DNA of 64,000 bases from Sphingobacterium tenebrionis (GCF_037126265.1 NZ_JAYLLN010000007.1:33013-97012); one strand, 5' to 3'; positions 16,504 through 26,279 are shown, counted from the first letter of the stretch. Notes: generated by a model not told the origin, from the letters alone. Numbers and translations are program-made.

Positions 16504-16589
16504 GATATTCTCCTTTCTACGTTGATTGTGTAGAAGGAACAGTCGGCAGGTGTTTTGGTTCGGAACTAAATACCTGATAATAAAAATAA

Positions 16590-17449
16590 TTACTTTTTTG
16601 CGGCCTGTTTATACGCTTTGGCGGTCAGTCCAAAATTCTTTTTGAAGAGTTTATTTAAATGGCTTTCATCCACAAATTTAAGCTCACTGGCAATTTGGGC
16701 AATGGTCATTTCACTATAGATCAATCTTGCCTTGGCTAATTCGAGTTTATAATACAGGATGTATTCCTTAATACTCATGTTGGATTCCTGCTTGAAATAA
16801 CGGCTAAAATGTCCGACAGAAAGATTGAATTGATTGGCGAGGTTTTCTACCCGCAGCAGATTATTGTCAAATATATGATGCCGGATATAGTCCAGTACAT
16901 CTAAGAATCTGGAATTGGTATTTTCCATTTTGGATGTAGAGATAAAGGACTCCTGGATATTTCTGGACAATAGATTAAGTAACAGGAGAACAATGTTTTT
17001 GGTGATCATCTTGTGCCAAATCCGATTATATTTTGTCTCCAGAATAAGTTGCTTGATCAAGCTATGGAATAGGGTAGAGTCATCCTTACCAATTAGACTT
17101 CCCTGAAACTCACTATAGTTGTTCAGAATAAACTCCAATTGCCGAAATTCCTTACTGAAGTCCAAGGAATCGATTTTAGAGGTATGGGTTTCCGAGAAAA
17201 ATTCTTCATTGAAATTGATCAGGCATAATTCTACATTATGATCAGAATCAAAACCATGCACATCCCCAGGTTTTATCAAAAATAGATTTCCTTTGCTGAA
17301 CTCAAATACGCTCTGATTGATCTTGTGGGTTCCTTTTCCCATAGTATATACACCAATTGATAGTAGGGATGTTTATGAAAGGCTGAAGTAATATCATCCA
17401 AACTGATAAGTTGAACCCCAATGGATTGTATGATGTATTTTGATCGCAT
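16590..17449 (-). pseudogene. AraC-family transcriptional regulator with apparent frameshift
   Basis: The intact downstream frame (16590-17342) encodes the rest of a cupin sensor domain from GKGTHKINQ and a full C-terminal AraC helix-turn-helix pair. It lacks the usual start of the cupin. The missing start is found in another frame beginning with an ATG at 17449: MRSKYIIQSIGV, leading to HKHPYYQLVYI, a classic AraC cupin strand. The two frames meet near 17340. Restoring one base would join them as ...QLVYIL-x-GKGTH. So there is probably a 1-nt deletion, either a real mutation or a sequencing error. If real, translation could still begin at 17342 and give a regulator with a shortened sensor. 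Its targets are unknown. Confidence 0.75.
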
Positions 17450-17762
17450 ATTACAATTTTACTTAATTAGGTTGGATTTTTACCAGTTAATATAGAAAAT
17501 CATGCCTTAATTTTGTGGAATAATGTTAAAAACTTAATTTATTTATATAATAAATTATTTGGGTAAAATAAAAGGTTTGTTTCCTTATAAAAACATTTTT
17601 CCAAGAACTAGGAGAAAAAACTAAAATTCACTAACTATTAGAAAACTGGCATTCAGACTCGTATGCCAGTTTTTCTTTTTAGGGCAATTTAATTCATTTT
17701 TTTATTTTTTTCCATTAAACCTTATTAGCGGTCAGAAGTCATAATAGAAAACCAATATAATT
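17450..17762. other. 313-bp gap between divergent genes, containing an orphan terminator
   Basis: The gap separates the AraC gene (minus) from the small secreted-protein gene (plus). Neither gene reads into the hairpin at 17642-17679, so a short untranslated transcript may arise inside the gap. The ATGs on the plus strand are followed within a few codons by stops, so it would be non-coding. No recognised RNA family was identified. Confidence 0.45.
17642..17679 (+). terminator. Orphan Rho-independent terminator
   Basis: An 11-bp perfect stem (AAAACTGGCAT with ATGCCAGTTTT) with a 10-nt loop is followed by TCTTTTT. It works best on the plus strand. No gene ends upstream of it on that strand. 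Confidence 0.75.
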
Positions 17763-18185
17763 ATGACCTCATGTCTTCGTATTTTTCTTTTTACGGTCTT
17801 AGTCTTACCGTTCTTTCATTTGAAAGCTCAGGATAAATCGTTGATTGTCAAAGGAGTTTCTAAAGACGAAGTGTTTTCTAAATTAAAATTTTATGCAATT
17901 GAAAATGATTGCTTCATTCAGAAATTGAACAGAAAAGAAGGGATGGCACAGTGGCAATTCTTTAAGGAATGGAAGGAATTTATTTTTACTAAAGAAGAAC
18001 GGTATACCATTAATCTATTTGTCTCTCCATTGAATGAAAAGGATTCTAAGATTGACCTTCAGATAAAACAAGATCCGATACACGTTTCTAAGGATGTTTA
18101 TATTGATTGGAAAATTTTAACAGATGGCGAACTCTATACAGATTTTATAATATCGCTGAACCAGTTTTTTGAACAAAAGAAATGA
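17763..18185 (+). CDS. Small secreted protein of unknown function, 140 aa
   Basis: No family is recognised with confidence. A signal peptide covers about residues 1-22, ending at HLKA-Q. The mature part is a mix of predicted strands and helices with charged residues and no catalytic motif. It has some resemblance to small periplasmic proteins that contain a DUF4468-like or similar alpha/beta fold, but this is weak. The gene has its own terminator just downstream, shared with the convergent large gene. Confidence 0.7.
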   Translation: MTSCLRIFLFTVLVLPFFHLKAQDKSLIVKGVSKDEVFSKLKFYAIENDCFIQKLNRKEGMAQWQFFKEWKEFIFTKEERYTINLFVSPLNEKDSKIDLQIKQDPIHVSKDVYIDWKILTDGELYTDFIISLNQFFEQKK

Positions 18186-18235
18186 TTTTTTAAACCATTA
18201 TATCAAGTAAAACAAGTTTATTTATTAAGTTGGAG

Positions 18236-18256
18236 AGCCCCGAAAGGGGCTTTTTC
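18236..18256 (+). terminator. Terminator between convergent genes
   Basis: A GC stem AGCCCC/GGGGCT with a GAAA tetraloop is followed by TTTTTC. It ends the 140-aa gene transcript and abuts the stop codon of the convergent 789-aa gene. Confidence 0.8.
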
Positions 18257-20624
18257 ATTTTACGATGATCTCTTTTTCGGCATATATCAACTCCCCGGTA
18301 TTAGTTACCCCTTCTATGATGAGTTTATATTTTCCAGTCTGATCCGAGCTATAAAACTGAATCTGATTATCATTGACATTATCCACTAGGATATAAGGCA
18401 TCCAGAACAAGGTAGAAATGTAATTTTTGGAACTAAAATCCGATAGTTCCGCTTTAGACATCCCTTGAAAAGTTCGTCCAGTGTAGATGGGTTCGATGGT
18501 GCTTTCTCTATCTGTACAGCCTTTGTAAACCGTGCGGATACCATTAACCAGATAACTTTCACCTTTAACAGCAGGTCGACCACTATAAGGATGATTCTGG
18601 CAGTTTAAAATATTATATGGACATACATAATCGCCACATTCATTTCTTCCAAATGTACTCCTTAGGTCTCTTGGTTTTGCATAGACCACCACTTCCTCAA
18701 TCTTGTTCACATTAGGATCTTTGATCTGGAATTCTGCAGTGTTTTTCTTTCGTGAAATCATCCCATAACGGGTCAATTCCGAGGAATTTTGTTGGATATT
18801 GGTAAAGAGTTGCTCTAAGGGATTCGAGATTTTGATCGTTACATCCGAACTTCCCACTTTTTTCTTCTTCTGATTGATAGAAGCAAATAAGTATAACTTA
18901 TTAGGTTCCTGTATGGCAATTTGCCGCGGGTTCAAATAAAATTTACCCATACTGTCAGTCAGCTGCTGTTTAAGCCCGTTTCCCACCCTATACAGCAGGT
19001 CTACAGGTACTTCTATTCGCTTCAACGCTGTTGTGCTGGCGTAACCCTGAATATCCTTCTTCAAAGCAGGATCATTGCTAAAGAACTTGGAAGGCTGATA
19101 AGGTTTTGCAAAGGCCAATTGATGATTTAACCGAGAAATACGATCAAGGGTAGGGTCTGTTTTCCAGGCTTGCCCTAACCAAAAATCCCAATAATAATAG
19201 CTGTCAATATGTTGTTTGTATTCCGGGATGATTCGATCCTCCAGCACACAATATAAAGTCAATATGGATTCAATGGCTTTTCCCTGGAAGTCGGATGTCT
19301 TCAGATTAATCCGGAGGCTATCTCTAGTGGATAAGGTGTCTTTCGATAAAGCGATTTCAATTCCAGGTTTTTTATGGTAATTGGCTAGGAAATAAGATCG
19401 ATCCAAGGTCTTGTTTTGCCCATCGGTGATCGTATATTCATATATTCCTTTTATAAAGTCCTTTAAAGGGACTACAATTCGTTTGCTCTTTTCATCAATA
19501 CCAGAGAGGGAGGAAACCATTGCAGCACTTTCCTGCAAAGCCCTGAAGTGAATCTGTAAAGGCCCTGCCTGCGTATTTTCCAAGTCGATCAGTAAGGTAT
19601 CTTTTGGTACATGGTTTTTATTGGATAGATGGAAGATGTTTTTCTTAGCCTTATTGAGGGTATAATCGAGTTTAAAAGGAGCTGTTTTTGAATTAATCGT
19701 ATATAAGGCGTCTTCTTTCGGTACAAAGCTAAAAGATCCCATCCCTTGTTCATCTGATTTGGAAGTTAAAATCTCTTGACCATTCTCAAGGATAGCAATT
19801 TCAACCGCTGCCGGAGAACCATTCTCTTGGCTCGTCTGCCAATAAAAGAAGTTTTCCTTGTCGGCAAGTAAGGTTTTATCTGGATTGGAAATGGATAATT
19901 TGATTATTGGGTTCTCCTCTGCGATTTTAAAATTGCTGTACTTTTTGTTGTTCTGATAGAATATCTGCGTCATGAGATTTTTATCCGATTGCTGAAACTC
20001 CTCCTTTGGTATGCTAATGATTGCCTGACCAAAAATATCCAAGGGTACTTCGCCTTTCCAGCCTGTGGAAAGTTTATAGGCAATACGGTTGTTTTTTGCT
20101 TTTTCGCCCCTCAGTTCTAGGTTCCAAGCTTTCACCTGAATTTCAATCGTATTCTTGTCCTTGGTATCCAATTGCTCGAAAGTACTATGGAAGGCATTCA
20201 AGGTTGGGGATTTGATGATAATCTTGGAGGAGAAAAAATGTATCGGCTTATGTTCTGTATCAGTCACATTGCTGAAGGCAACCAAACGATAATCTCCAGG
20301 GACTAAAGAATCGGGAATGGTCAGACTTCCGGGACAAATCTTATTGGCCATTAGGTAATACCGCTTCACACTAAAGGAGATGCTATCTTCACGTAATAGA
20401 CCTACTGCTAAAAGATCGGGCGATAGGGTATCTGTCAACTCTTTGGTGTTTAATAGATAGGAGGAAAACCAAATGATTTCTCCAGGCGTATATATGTTCT
20501 TATCCGTAGTCACATAAAGGATTTCTTTAGGAGTTTCCTGGGCACTGAGCGGATGTAAAAAAGGAAGAAGAATAATTTGAAAAAGTAAATAAATGGTTCT
20601 CTTCCAATTCATGGACGTATGCAT
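18255..20624 (-). CDS. Large periplasmic MG2-like (alpha-2-macroglobulin-related) protein, 789 aa
   Basis: A signal peptide ends near LSAQ. It is followed by a domain starting ILYVTTDKNIYTPGEIIWF, the hallmark of macroglobulin MG2 domains, and then more beta-rich segments. Near residue 640 comes EEVVVYAKPRDLRSTFG, which resembles the start of a TonB plug or carrier tail, and a cluster of cysteines (about 661-700). Similar proteins in Bacteroidota are usually found beside TonB-linked receptors, but none is adjacent here. There is no thioester motif, so it is not a protease-trapping macroglobulin. The start is placed at 20624, though an ATG four codons on is also possible. Function unknown. Confidence 0.7.
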   Translation of the reverse strand: MHTSMNWKRTIYLLFQIILLPFLHPLSAQETPKEILYVTTDKNIYTPGEIIWFSSYLLNTKELTDTLSPDLLAVGLLREDSISFSVKRYYLMANKICPGSLTIPDSLVPGDYRLVAFSNVTDTEHKPIHFFSSKIIIKSPTLNAFHSTFEQLDTKDKNTIEIQVKAWNLELRGEKAKNNRIAYKLSTGWKGEVPLDIFGQAIISIPKEEFQQSDKNLMTQIFYQNNKKYSNFKIAEENPIIKLSISNPDKTLLADKENFFYWQTSQENGSPAAVEIAILENGQEILTSKSDEQGMGSFSFVPKEDALYTINSKTAPFKLDYTLNKAKKNIFHLSNKNHVPKDTLLIDLENTQAGPLQIHFRALQESAAMVSSLSGIDEKSKRIVVPLKDFIKGIYEYTITDGQNKTLDRSYFLANYHKKPGIEIALSKDTLSTRDSLRINLKTSDFQGKAIESILTLYCVLEDRIIPEYKQHIDSYYYWDFWLGQAWKTDPTLDRISRLNHQLAFAKPYQPSKFFSNDPALKKDIQGYASTTALKRIEVPVDLLYRVGNGLKQQLTDSMGKFYLNPRQIAIQEPNKLYLFASINQKKKKVGSSDVTIKISNPLEQLFTNIQQNSSELTRYGMISRKKNTAEFQIKDPNVNKIEEVVVYAKPRDLRSTFGRNECGDYVCPYNILNCQNHPYSGRPAVKGESYLVNGIRTVYKGCTDRESTIEPIYTGRTFQGMSKAELSDFSSKNYISTLFWMPYILVDNVNDNQIQFYSSDQTGKYKLIIEGVTNTGELIYAEKEIIVK

Positions 20625-20801
20625 AATAAGTAAATGATCGGTTAGCGAGCAAAATTGTATTCAATTTTACGTAAATTAATTAAATTAAAGACTTGTTTAC
20701 CAATAATAAATCTACGATTACCTTTTAGATGTCATATTTTAGTCTTTTTGACTTTTTGTTATAAAATGTCAGTAATATTGTAAAATTTTAATAAAGTTTA
20801 A

Positions 20802-21968
20802 ATGGAATATGGCCCATTGCTTCTGCAAATAAACACCTATTTACAGGAACGGATAAAAAACGGATCCTGTGAATTTTGTTTCCATAACTTTCAGCATACC
20901 CAAGATGTGGTCGAAGCTGTCGAGGAATTAGCAAATCATTATGCGTTAAATGACCAAGACCGGTTTGTGGTTTTAGCTGCAGCCTACTTTCATGATATAG
21001 GATATGAATCCGGTGGTTCTGAAGGTCATGAGGCGCGAAGTGCAGAAATAGCTATGGAATTTCTAGCAGGATTGGGGGTTTCCAATGAAAAACAAGATCA
21101 GGTAAAAGGATGTATTTTAGCCACAAAAATGCCTCAGGCACCTAGAAACCTGTTGGAACAGATCGTTTGTGATGCTGATCTATTCCATTTAGGGAAATTA
21201 TCATTTGATGAACGCAATAAACTGATGCTCCAAGAAGCAGAACAGTTAAAGGGGGAAAAAATTGATCGGAACATCTGGAGGGAGCAGACCATCGAGCTCC
21301 TTCAAAAGCATGTTTACCATACAAAATATGCCCAAGAAAAGCTTGCACTTGGAAAAAGAGATAACCTTCAAGGCCTAATGAAGAAACAGAAAAAGACCTT
21401 GGAAAAGCAAGAAGCTGCCTTGGAAGCGGAGCGCCTGAAAAAGCCCGAGCGTGGAATAGAAACCATGTTCCGAATCACTTCGGCAAATAGCCAAAGATTG
21501 AGTGATATGGCTGATAACAAATCAAATATTCTGTTGACCGTAAATTCCATTATCCTTTCCATTGTCGTTGCGGTATTGGTCAAGGCATTAGACAATAATC
21601 CGCATTTGATCATTCCTACTGTTATTTTAATGAGCTGTTCTGTGGTAACCATGGTACTGGCCATATTGGCTACCATTCCAAAAATACCAAACGGAAAATA
21701 CCAACCAGAGGATGTGAAGACCAAATCCGTAAACCTACTATTCTTTGGAAATTTCTATAAAACATCCTTTAAGGATTATGAGGAGGCCATGAAGAAAGCC
21801 ATGGATGATAAGGAATTTTTATATGGGATGTTGACTAAGGATGTACACTCCCAAGGGGTAGTGCTAGGAAGAAAATATCGTCTATTGAGATATGCTTATG
21901 GTGTTTTTATGTTCGGTTTGATATTATCGGTGATTGCCTTTAGCATCGCTATTTTTATTACTAAATAA
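20802..21968 (+). CDS. HD-domain protein fused to a PycTM-type membrane effector domain
   Basis: The 388-aa protein joins two parts. Residues 1-180 are an HD phosphohydrolase-like domain with the metal residues H32, H64-D65 and D124. A charged coiled-coil (about 190-215) leads to the second part, a Pycsar-effector/DUF5706 domain beginning RGIETMFRITSANSQRLSDMADNKSN. This part has membrane helices at about 241-261, 269-291 and 364-386. In Pycsar anti-phage defence, PycTM proteins respond to cCMP or cUMP by harming the membrane. No nucleotide cyclase gene is in the window, so this is an orphan form; the HD domain might destroy a signal. It is the first gene of a five-gene run. Confidence 0.82.
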   Translation: MEYGPLLLQINTYLQERIKNGSCEFCFHNFQHTQDVVEAVEELANHYALNDQDRFVVLAAAYFHDIGYESGGSEGHEARSAEIAMEFLAGLGVSNEKQDQVKGCILATKMPQAPRNLLEQIVCDADLFHLGKLSFDERNKLMLQEAEQLKGEKIDRNIWREQTIELLQKHVYHTKYAQEKLALGKRDNLQGLMKKQKKTLEKQEAALEAERLKKPERGIETMFRITSANSQRLSDMADNKSNILLTVNSIILSIVVAVLVKALDNNPHLIIPTVILMSCSVVTMVLAILATIPKIPNGKYQPEDVKTKSVNLLFFGNFYKTSFKDYEEAMKKAMDDKEFLYGMLTKDVHSQGVVLGRKYRLLRYAYGVFMFGLILSVIAFSIAIFITK

Positions 21969-21975
21969 GGATAAA

Positions 21976-22842
21976 ATGAAATTATTTTTAAGTCTGATCC
22001 TAGGTTTGGGATTTATTTCCTGTCAAAGCCAATCTGCTGGAAAGGTAGAATCCAAATTAGAAAAAGAAAACAACAAAAACGAACAACAGGATATCCTTGG
22101 CTATGAGCGCGTGTATGCATTGCCTACAGAACTTGATGAAATATCAGGAATAACCTTCCTGCCTGGAAATTTGGATGTTATTTATGCCGTTCAAGATGAA
22201 GAGGGGATCTTATACGCCTATTCGCTTAGCCAAACTGAAATTATTGGGCAGTATAAGTTTGCTGGAAAGGGCGATTTTGAGGAAATAGCAACCGACGGAG
22301 AATCCTTCTATGTTCTAGAAAGTAAAGGAACCATCTATAGTTTTCCTGTAGACCTCAAAGACTCCGAAAATAAAGTCAAGATCCATATAGATCTTTTGCA
22401 AAAAGGAGAATATGAATCCATGGCCTATGACCCTCAAGATGAAAGCTTAATGGTTGTTTGTAAAGAATGTAAACAGGATAAGGGAAGTCCGCAACTGACC
22501 GCTTATCGTCTTTCTATATTGGAAAATGGAAATCTTAGCCTTAAAAACAACATTATCGTTTCCCTTGAAGGGGTTACTTCGGCCAATGGTAAACCTGTGA
22601 AGAATTTAAAACCTTCAGCCTTAGTTAAAAATAATCTACAAAAAAAGTGGTTCCTACTATCCTCGATCGATAAAAATATCCTCATTTTGGATACTGAATT
22701 CAAACCCATAGAGACCATATTTTTAGATAAAAATCAGTTTCAGCAACCAGAAGGAATAACCTTCGATGCACAACAGAAAATGTATATCAGTAGTGAAAAA
22801 AACAATGCTGAAAATGCAATGCTCTTTCAATTCAAGAATTAA
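21976..22842 (+). CDS. SdiA-regulated-type beta-propeller lipoprotein
   Basis: The 288-aa protein has a lipoprotein signal peptide with a lipobox at GFISC, so it would be anchored to the periplasmic or outer face of a membrane. The mature part matches the SdiA-regulated family: YALPTELDEISGITFLPG near the start, repeated blade-like segments (IYAVQDEEGILYAY, FEEIATDGESFYVLES) and QQPEGITFD near the end. The family is thought to form a beta-propeller and its role is unknown. The ATG at 21976 is chosen because it starts the signal peptide, 8 nt after the HD-PycTM stop. It is followed 4 nt later by a phosphatase gene. Confidence 0.82.
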   Translation: MKLFLSLILGLGFISCQSQSAGKVESKLEKENNKNEQQDILGYERVYALPTELDEISGITFLPGNLDVIYAVQDEEGILYAYSLSQTEIIGQYKFAGKGDFEEIATDGESFYVLESKGTIYSFPVDLKDSENKVKIHIDLLQKGEYESMAYDPQDESLMVVCKECKQDKGSPQLTAYRLSILENGNLSLKNNIIVSLEGVTSANGKPVKNLKPSALVKNNLQKKWFLLSSIDKNILILDTEFKPIETIFLDKNQFQQPEGITFDAQQKMYISSEKNNAENAMLFQFKN

Positions 22843-22845
22843 TAG

Positions 22846-23925
22846 ATGAAACCATTTTTTGTTTTTATTTTAAGCCTTTTTCTAGGATTTGTACAAGCCC
22901 AGGAAATAGAAAAGCGCATGATTGTTTTTGGGGATGCAGGAGAGATTAATCCTGCCCAGCATTTTTTAATCCAAAAAGCACAAGACCTCCTATTAAAAGA
23001 TAAAACGGTTGCTTTTTTTGTGGGCGACAATATCTATCCTGATGGAATGGCATTGGAGGATAAGGAAAAAGAAAAAACTGAGAATATTCTAAAAAGCCAG
23101 TTTGAAGACTTTCGTAAGGCCGGCGTGCCGGTTTATTTTTTGGCAGGTAATCATGATTGGGACCATTCCGGTAAACTTGGTTTGGAAAAAGTAAAAGCCC
23201 AAGCCAATTACCTCGCGCAATTCCAGGATAAAGATCTGAAGTTTGTACCGCAAGCAGGTACTTTAGGGCCTGAACCCATACAACTTGCAAAAGATGTAAT
23301 AGCCATTACTTTTGATAGCGAATATTGGCTGTTCCCACATCATGGCAAGGATATAAAACAGGATAAGGAAGGTTTTATCCAAGAATTGAACGCGATTTTG
23401 GAAAAACATCAAGACAAAACCATTCTGATTTTTTCCCATCATCCGATGAAATCCTATGGCGAACATAGTCTAAAATACAATTGGAAAGATCATCTTTTCC
23501 CACTTACCAGACTCTGGAAACCCTTATACATCCCCTTGCCAGCAGTAGGTTCTTTATATCCATTGGTGAGATCAACAGCTTTTAAATCAGCAGAGGATCT
23601 GAAACATCCTATATATAGGGAGATGGTAGATAAGGTAACTTCCACCGTAGCTGAGCATCCCAATATACTATTTGTGGCCGGGCATGATCATGGATTACAA
23701 TATATTGAAACGGAAAATATTAAGCAGGTCGTTAGCGGTTCGGGAGCAAAGCATTCCAGCATTCAACCTTCCAAAAACCTACAGTATAGTTACGAAGATC
23801 AAGGCTTCTGTGTAATCGATTATTTAGATAATAAGGATATGCTGTTGTCTTTCTATATCGTAAATGATTCCGATGCCCTTTTCCAAGCTTTTAACATAAC
23901 GATAAAGCATCAGGCTGTAAATTAG
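22846..23925 (+). CDS. Secreted metallophosphatase (calcineurin/purple acid phosphatase-like)
   Basis: The 359-aa protein starts with a signal peptide ending at VQA-Q. The two-metal phosphoesterase motifs follow in order: GDAG (D30), VGDNIYPDG (D61), AGNHDWDHSG, SHHPM, and AGHDHGLQY. This layout is that of the purple-acid-phosphatase-like branch in Bacteroidota. It acts in the periplasm or outside and would hydrolyse phosphate esters; substrate unknown. It starts 4 nt behind the lipoprotein gene. From memory, phosphatases of this type can be next to or fused with outer-membrane barrels in this phylum, and here a barrel gene follows one gene later. Confidence 0.88.
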   Translation: MKPFFVFILSLFLGFVQAQEIEKRMIVFGDAGEINPAQHFLIQKAQDLLLKDKTVAFFVGDNIYPDGMALEDKEKEKTENILKSQFEDFRKAGVPVYFLAGNHDWDHSGKLGLEKVKAQANYLAQFQDKDLKFVPQAGTLGPEPIQLAKDVIAITFDSEYWLFPHHGKDIKQDKEGFIQELNAILEKHQDKTILIFSHHPMKSYGEHSLKYNWKDHLFPLTRLWKPLYIPLPAVGSLYPLVRSTAFKSAEDLKHPIYREMVDKVTSTVAEHPNILFVAGHDHGLQYIETENIKQVVSGSGAKHSSIQPSKNLQYSYEDQGFCVIDYLDNKDMLLSFYIVNDSDALFQAFNITIKHQAVN

Positions 23926-23947
23926 TCTACGACCAAACCAATAATTT

Positions 23948-26269
23948 ATGTTACTACAAAATGCCCATATTGATAATAATTTCCTTCAGAACGGAGACTT
24001 GGAAGAGAAAATGTCATTAGGGCCTTTCCTACAATATCTGGAAAATAATAAATCAGCACATGCATCCGGCATGTTGCTACCAAAGTTTGCCAAAGAACTG
24101 ATCCAAAGTAAAATGGCCGTTTTAGGGGATCTAAACGATAAAAACCTGAAGGAATACCAAGAGGTCTTTGAGGTCATCTACCATTTGGCTAAGGGGGTGC
24201 CTACAGAGACCCACATGAATTGGGCTTTAGGATATCCTATTCCGGACCGCGTATTCTTTGGAACCGAAGCCTTTTACGAATTGATCGCTGATGATTTCAC
24301 CAGAATATCGCCTCCGGTGAGCCATCATTTTCTGGAACTGGAATTCATCAATAAGCAATTATTGCTACTTATCTTGGAACGATTTTATGATGTTCCTCCG
24401 TTAAAAAATAAAGATCGCTATGTGAAAAGGGATCTAGCATTCAATCGGTATTTTGAATTGGATCTTGACTTTACCTTTGTAAAGATTAAACCGATCGGGA
24501 AGCTGCCAGAGCTTGATCTCCATTCTTTAAAAGGGAAAGACAATATAGAGTTTAAAGATATTGAGCCTATTATACAGCGTTTTGACCTCCGTAATTTTTT
24601 GTTTGAAGGATTTACCATCCTGACTTTTTCGGATTGCCAGGAATCCTATACGTCTGAACAGCTCCAAGACCTGGTGAATAACATCAGCATTTACACCGGG
24701 AAAAATGGTTTGGATAAACTCAACACAATTTTAGGAGATATCATGGCCTTCAAAGGGGTAAAATCATCCTTTTATCCAATTTTAAAACTAAATGATATCC
24801 CCATATTATCGCCCGATCTGGCACAGAACTCCATCTTATTCCACCAAGATGTTTTTTACAGTGAAGAAGCGCAGACCGGCGAACTCCTAGCGTATTTGGA
24901 TAAACCAACGGTCCTTGCATTCGGAATTGCCGATAACCTGGATTCTGAATCTTCTAAACTGTTAGAACGTATTAAAAATACAGGTCTGCATTCGTATGTA
25001 TGCTTCCCTTTACTTCAACAGGGAAGATTGGTGGCCATTATGGAATTGTATAGCTATAACGGTGTTCAGTTGAATCGAAAAATGCTGGTGCAGATCAGAA
25101 ATTATTATGGTTTATTAACGCAATTGGCAAATAATATCCTTTCCGCATTCAAATCGGAGTTGAATGATGTCATCCTTCATCAATATACGGCCTTACAGCC
25201 AGCTGTAGAATGGAAATTTAATCAAGTTGCTGCCGCTTATATGGGTGATGTGATGGACCAAATTGAAAACCCGACGCTGGAAAAAATTGTATTTCCGAAT
25301 GTGTATCCTTTTTATGCTGCGGTAGACGTTAAAGACTCTAGTCTATTGAGGACCAAATCATACCACAATGATATCCAGCTACGGGTTAATTATGTCAAAA
25401 GTCTGATTGCCCGTCTTCAGGAAACGCATCCATCACTCCTGAAAAAAAGCTTTTTAGATCGATTTGCAGAAGTGGAACAATGGACCAACGAATATGATTT
25501 GGATAATTACCTTTTAGATATTCTGGCCTTTTTCCAAGAAGATATTCCTGCTTTTCTGGATAGCCTTTCCGATGTAGAAAAGGATTTTGAACAGCCATTG
25601 TATGCTTGTAGGCAAAAGCTAAAGTATTCTTACGAGGATGTGCATTCCAGCAATGGAGCCTTTGAACGATCACTTCAGAAAATAAATCAGCTTTTGAAAA
25701 TGGAGATGGACAATTTTAACCAAAGCGTACAAGCCATTATCCCATCTTATTTTGAAACATTCCGTACAGATGGGATCGAGTATGATCTCTATGTTGGGCA
25801 ATCCATAGCTCCTAGAAATGATTTCAAATCCAGTATGTTGAAAAAGATTAGGAAAGAACAGATTGCAAACATTGCCAGGATTGGTCAATTTACCGACCGC
25901 ATGAAGCAGGAACTTCCAATCCCTTTAGAAACAACACAATTGATTTTTATCCATCCGAATCCTATAGATATCAGCTTTAGAGATGATGAACGAAGGTTTG
26001 ATGTGGAAGGTTCCTATAATATTCGCTATCAGATCATTAAAAAAAGGATAGATAAAGTAAAAATATTGGATAGTGAGGAAAGATTGGTTAAACCAGGTTA
26101 TATAGCTATTGTATTCAATAGGAATCAGGTGGTGAGAGATTTAAAGTCTTGTTTAAAAGAAGTAGCTGAAATGGGTTTGATTGAATCTGATATCGAAGAA
26201 ATCCGATTGGAAAAACTTCAAGGAATTAGTGACTTGAAAGCACTCCGTGTAAAAATTAAACTTGATTAA
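23948..26269 (+). CDS. Large cytoplasmic GAF-like protein, 773 aa
   Basis: No signal peptide or membrane helix is visible. The part around residues 300-400 (TVLAFGIADNLDSES, LLERIKNTGLHSYVCFPLLQQGRLVAIMELYS) resembles a GAF domain, a small-molecule or nucleotide sensor fold. The rest is mainly helical and of unknown type. It contains no kinase, cyclase or phosphodiesterase motif. It starts 22 nt after the metallophosphatase gene and ends 10 nt before the barrel gene, so all are likely to be one transcript. A sensing or scaffolding role is inference only. Confidence 0.7.
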   Translation: MLLQNAHIDNNFLQNGDLEEKMSLGPFLQYLENNKSAHASGMLLPKFAKELIQSKMAVLGDLNDKNLKEYQEVFEVIYHLAKGVPTETHMNWALGYPIPDRVFFGTEAFYELIADDFTRISPPVSHHFLELEFINKQLLLLILERFYDVPPLKNKDRYVKRDLAFNRYFELDLDFTFVKIKPIGKLPELDLHSLKGKDNIEFKDIEPIIQRFDLRNFLFEGFTILTFSDCQESYTSEQLQDLVNNISIYTGKNGLDKLNTILGDIMAFKGVKSSFYPILKLNDIPILSPDLAQNSILFHQDVFYSEEAQTGELLAYLDKPTVLAFGIADNLDSESSKLLERIKNTGLHSYVCFPLLQQGRLVAIMELYSYNGVQLNRKMLVQIRNYYGLLTQLANNILSAFKSELNDVILHQYTALQPAVEWKFNQVAAAYMGDVMDQIENPTLEKIVFPNVYPFYAAVDVKDSSLLRTKSYHNDIQLRVNYVKSLIARLQETHPSLLKKSFLDRFAEVEQWTNEYDLDNYLLDILAFFQEDIPAFLDSLSDVEKDFEQPLYACRQKLKYSYEDVHSSNGAFERSLQKINQLLKMEMDNFNQSVQAIIPSYFETFRTDGIEYDLYVGQSIAPRNDFKSSMLKKIRKEQIANIARIGQFTDRMKQELPIPLETTQLIFIHPNPIDISFRDDERRFDVEGSYNIRYQIIKKRIDKVKILDSEERLVKPGYIAIVFNRNQVVRDLKSCLKEVAEMGLIESDIEEIRLEKLQGISDLKALRVKIKLD

Positions 26270-26279
26270 GATTATACCT

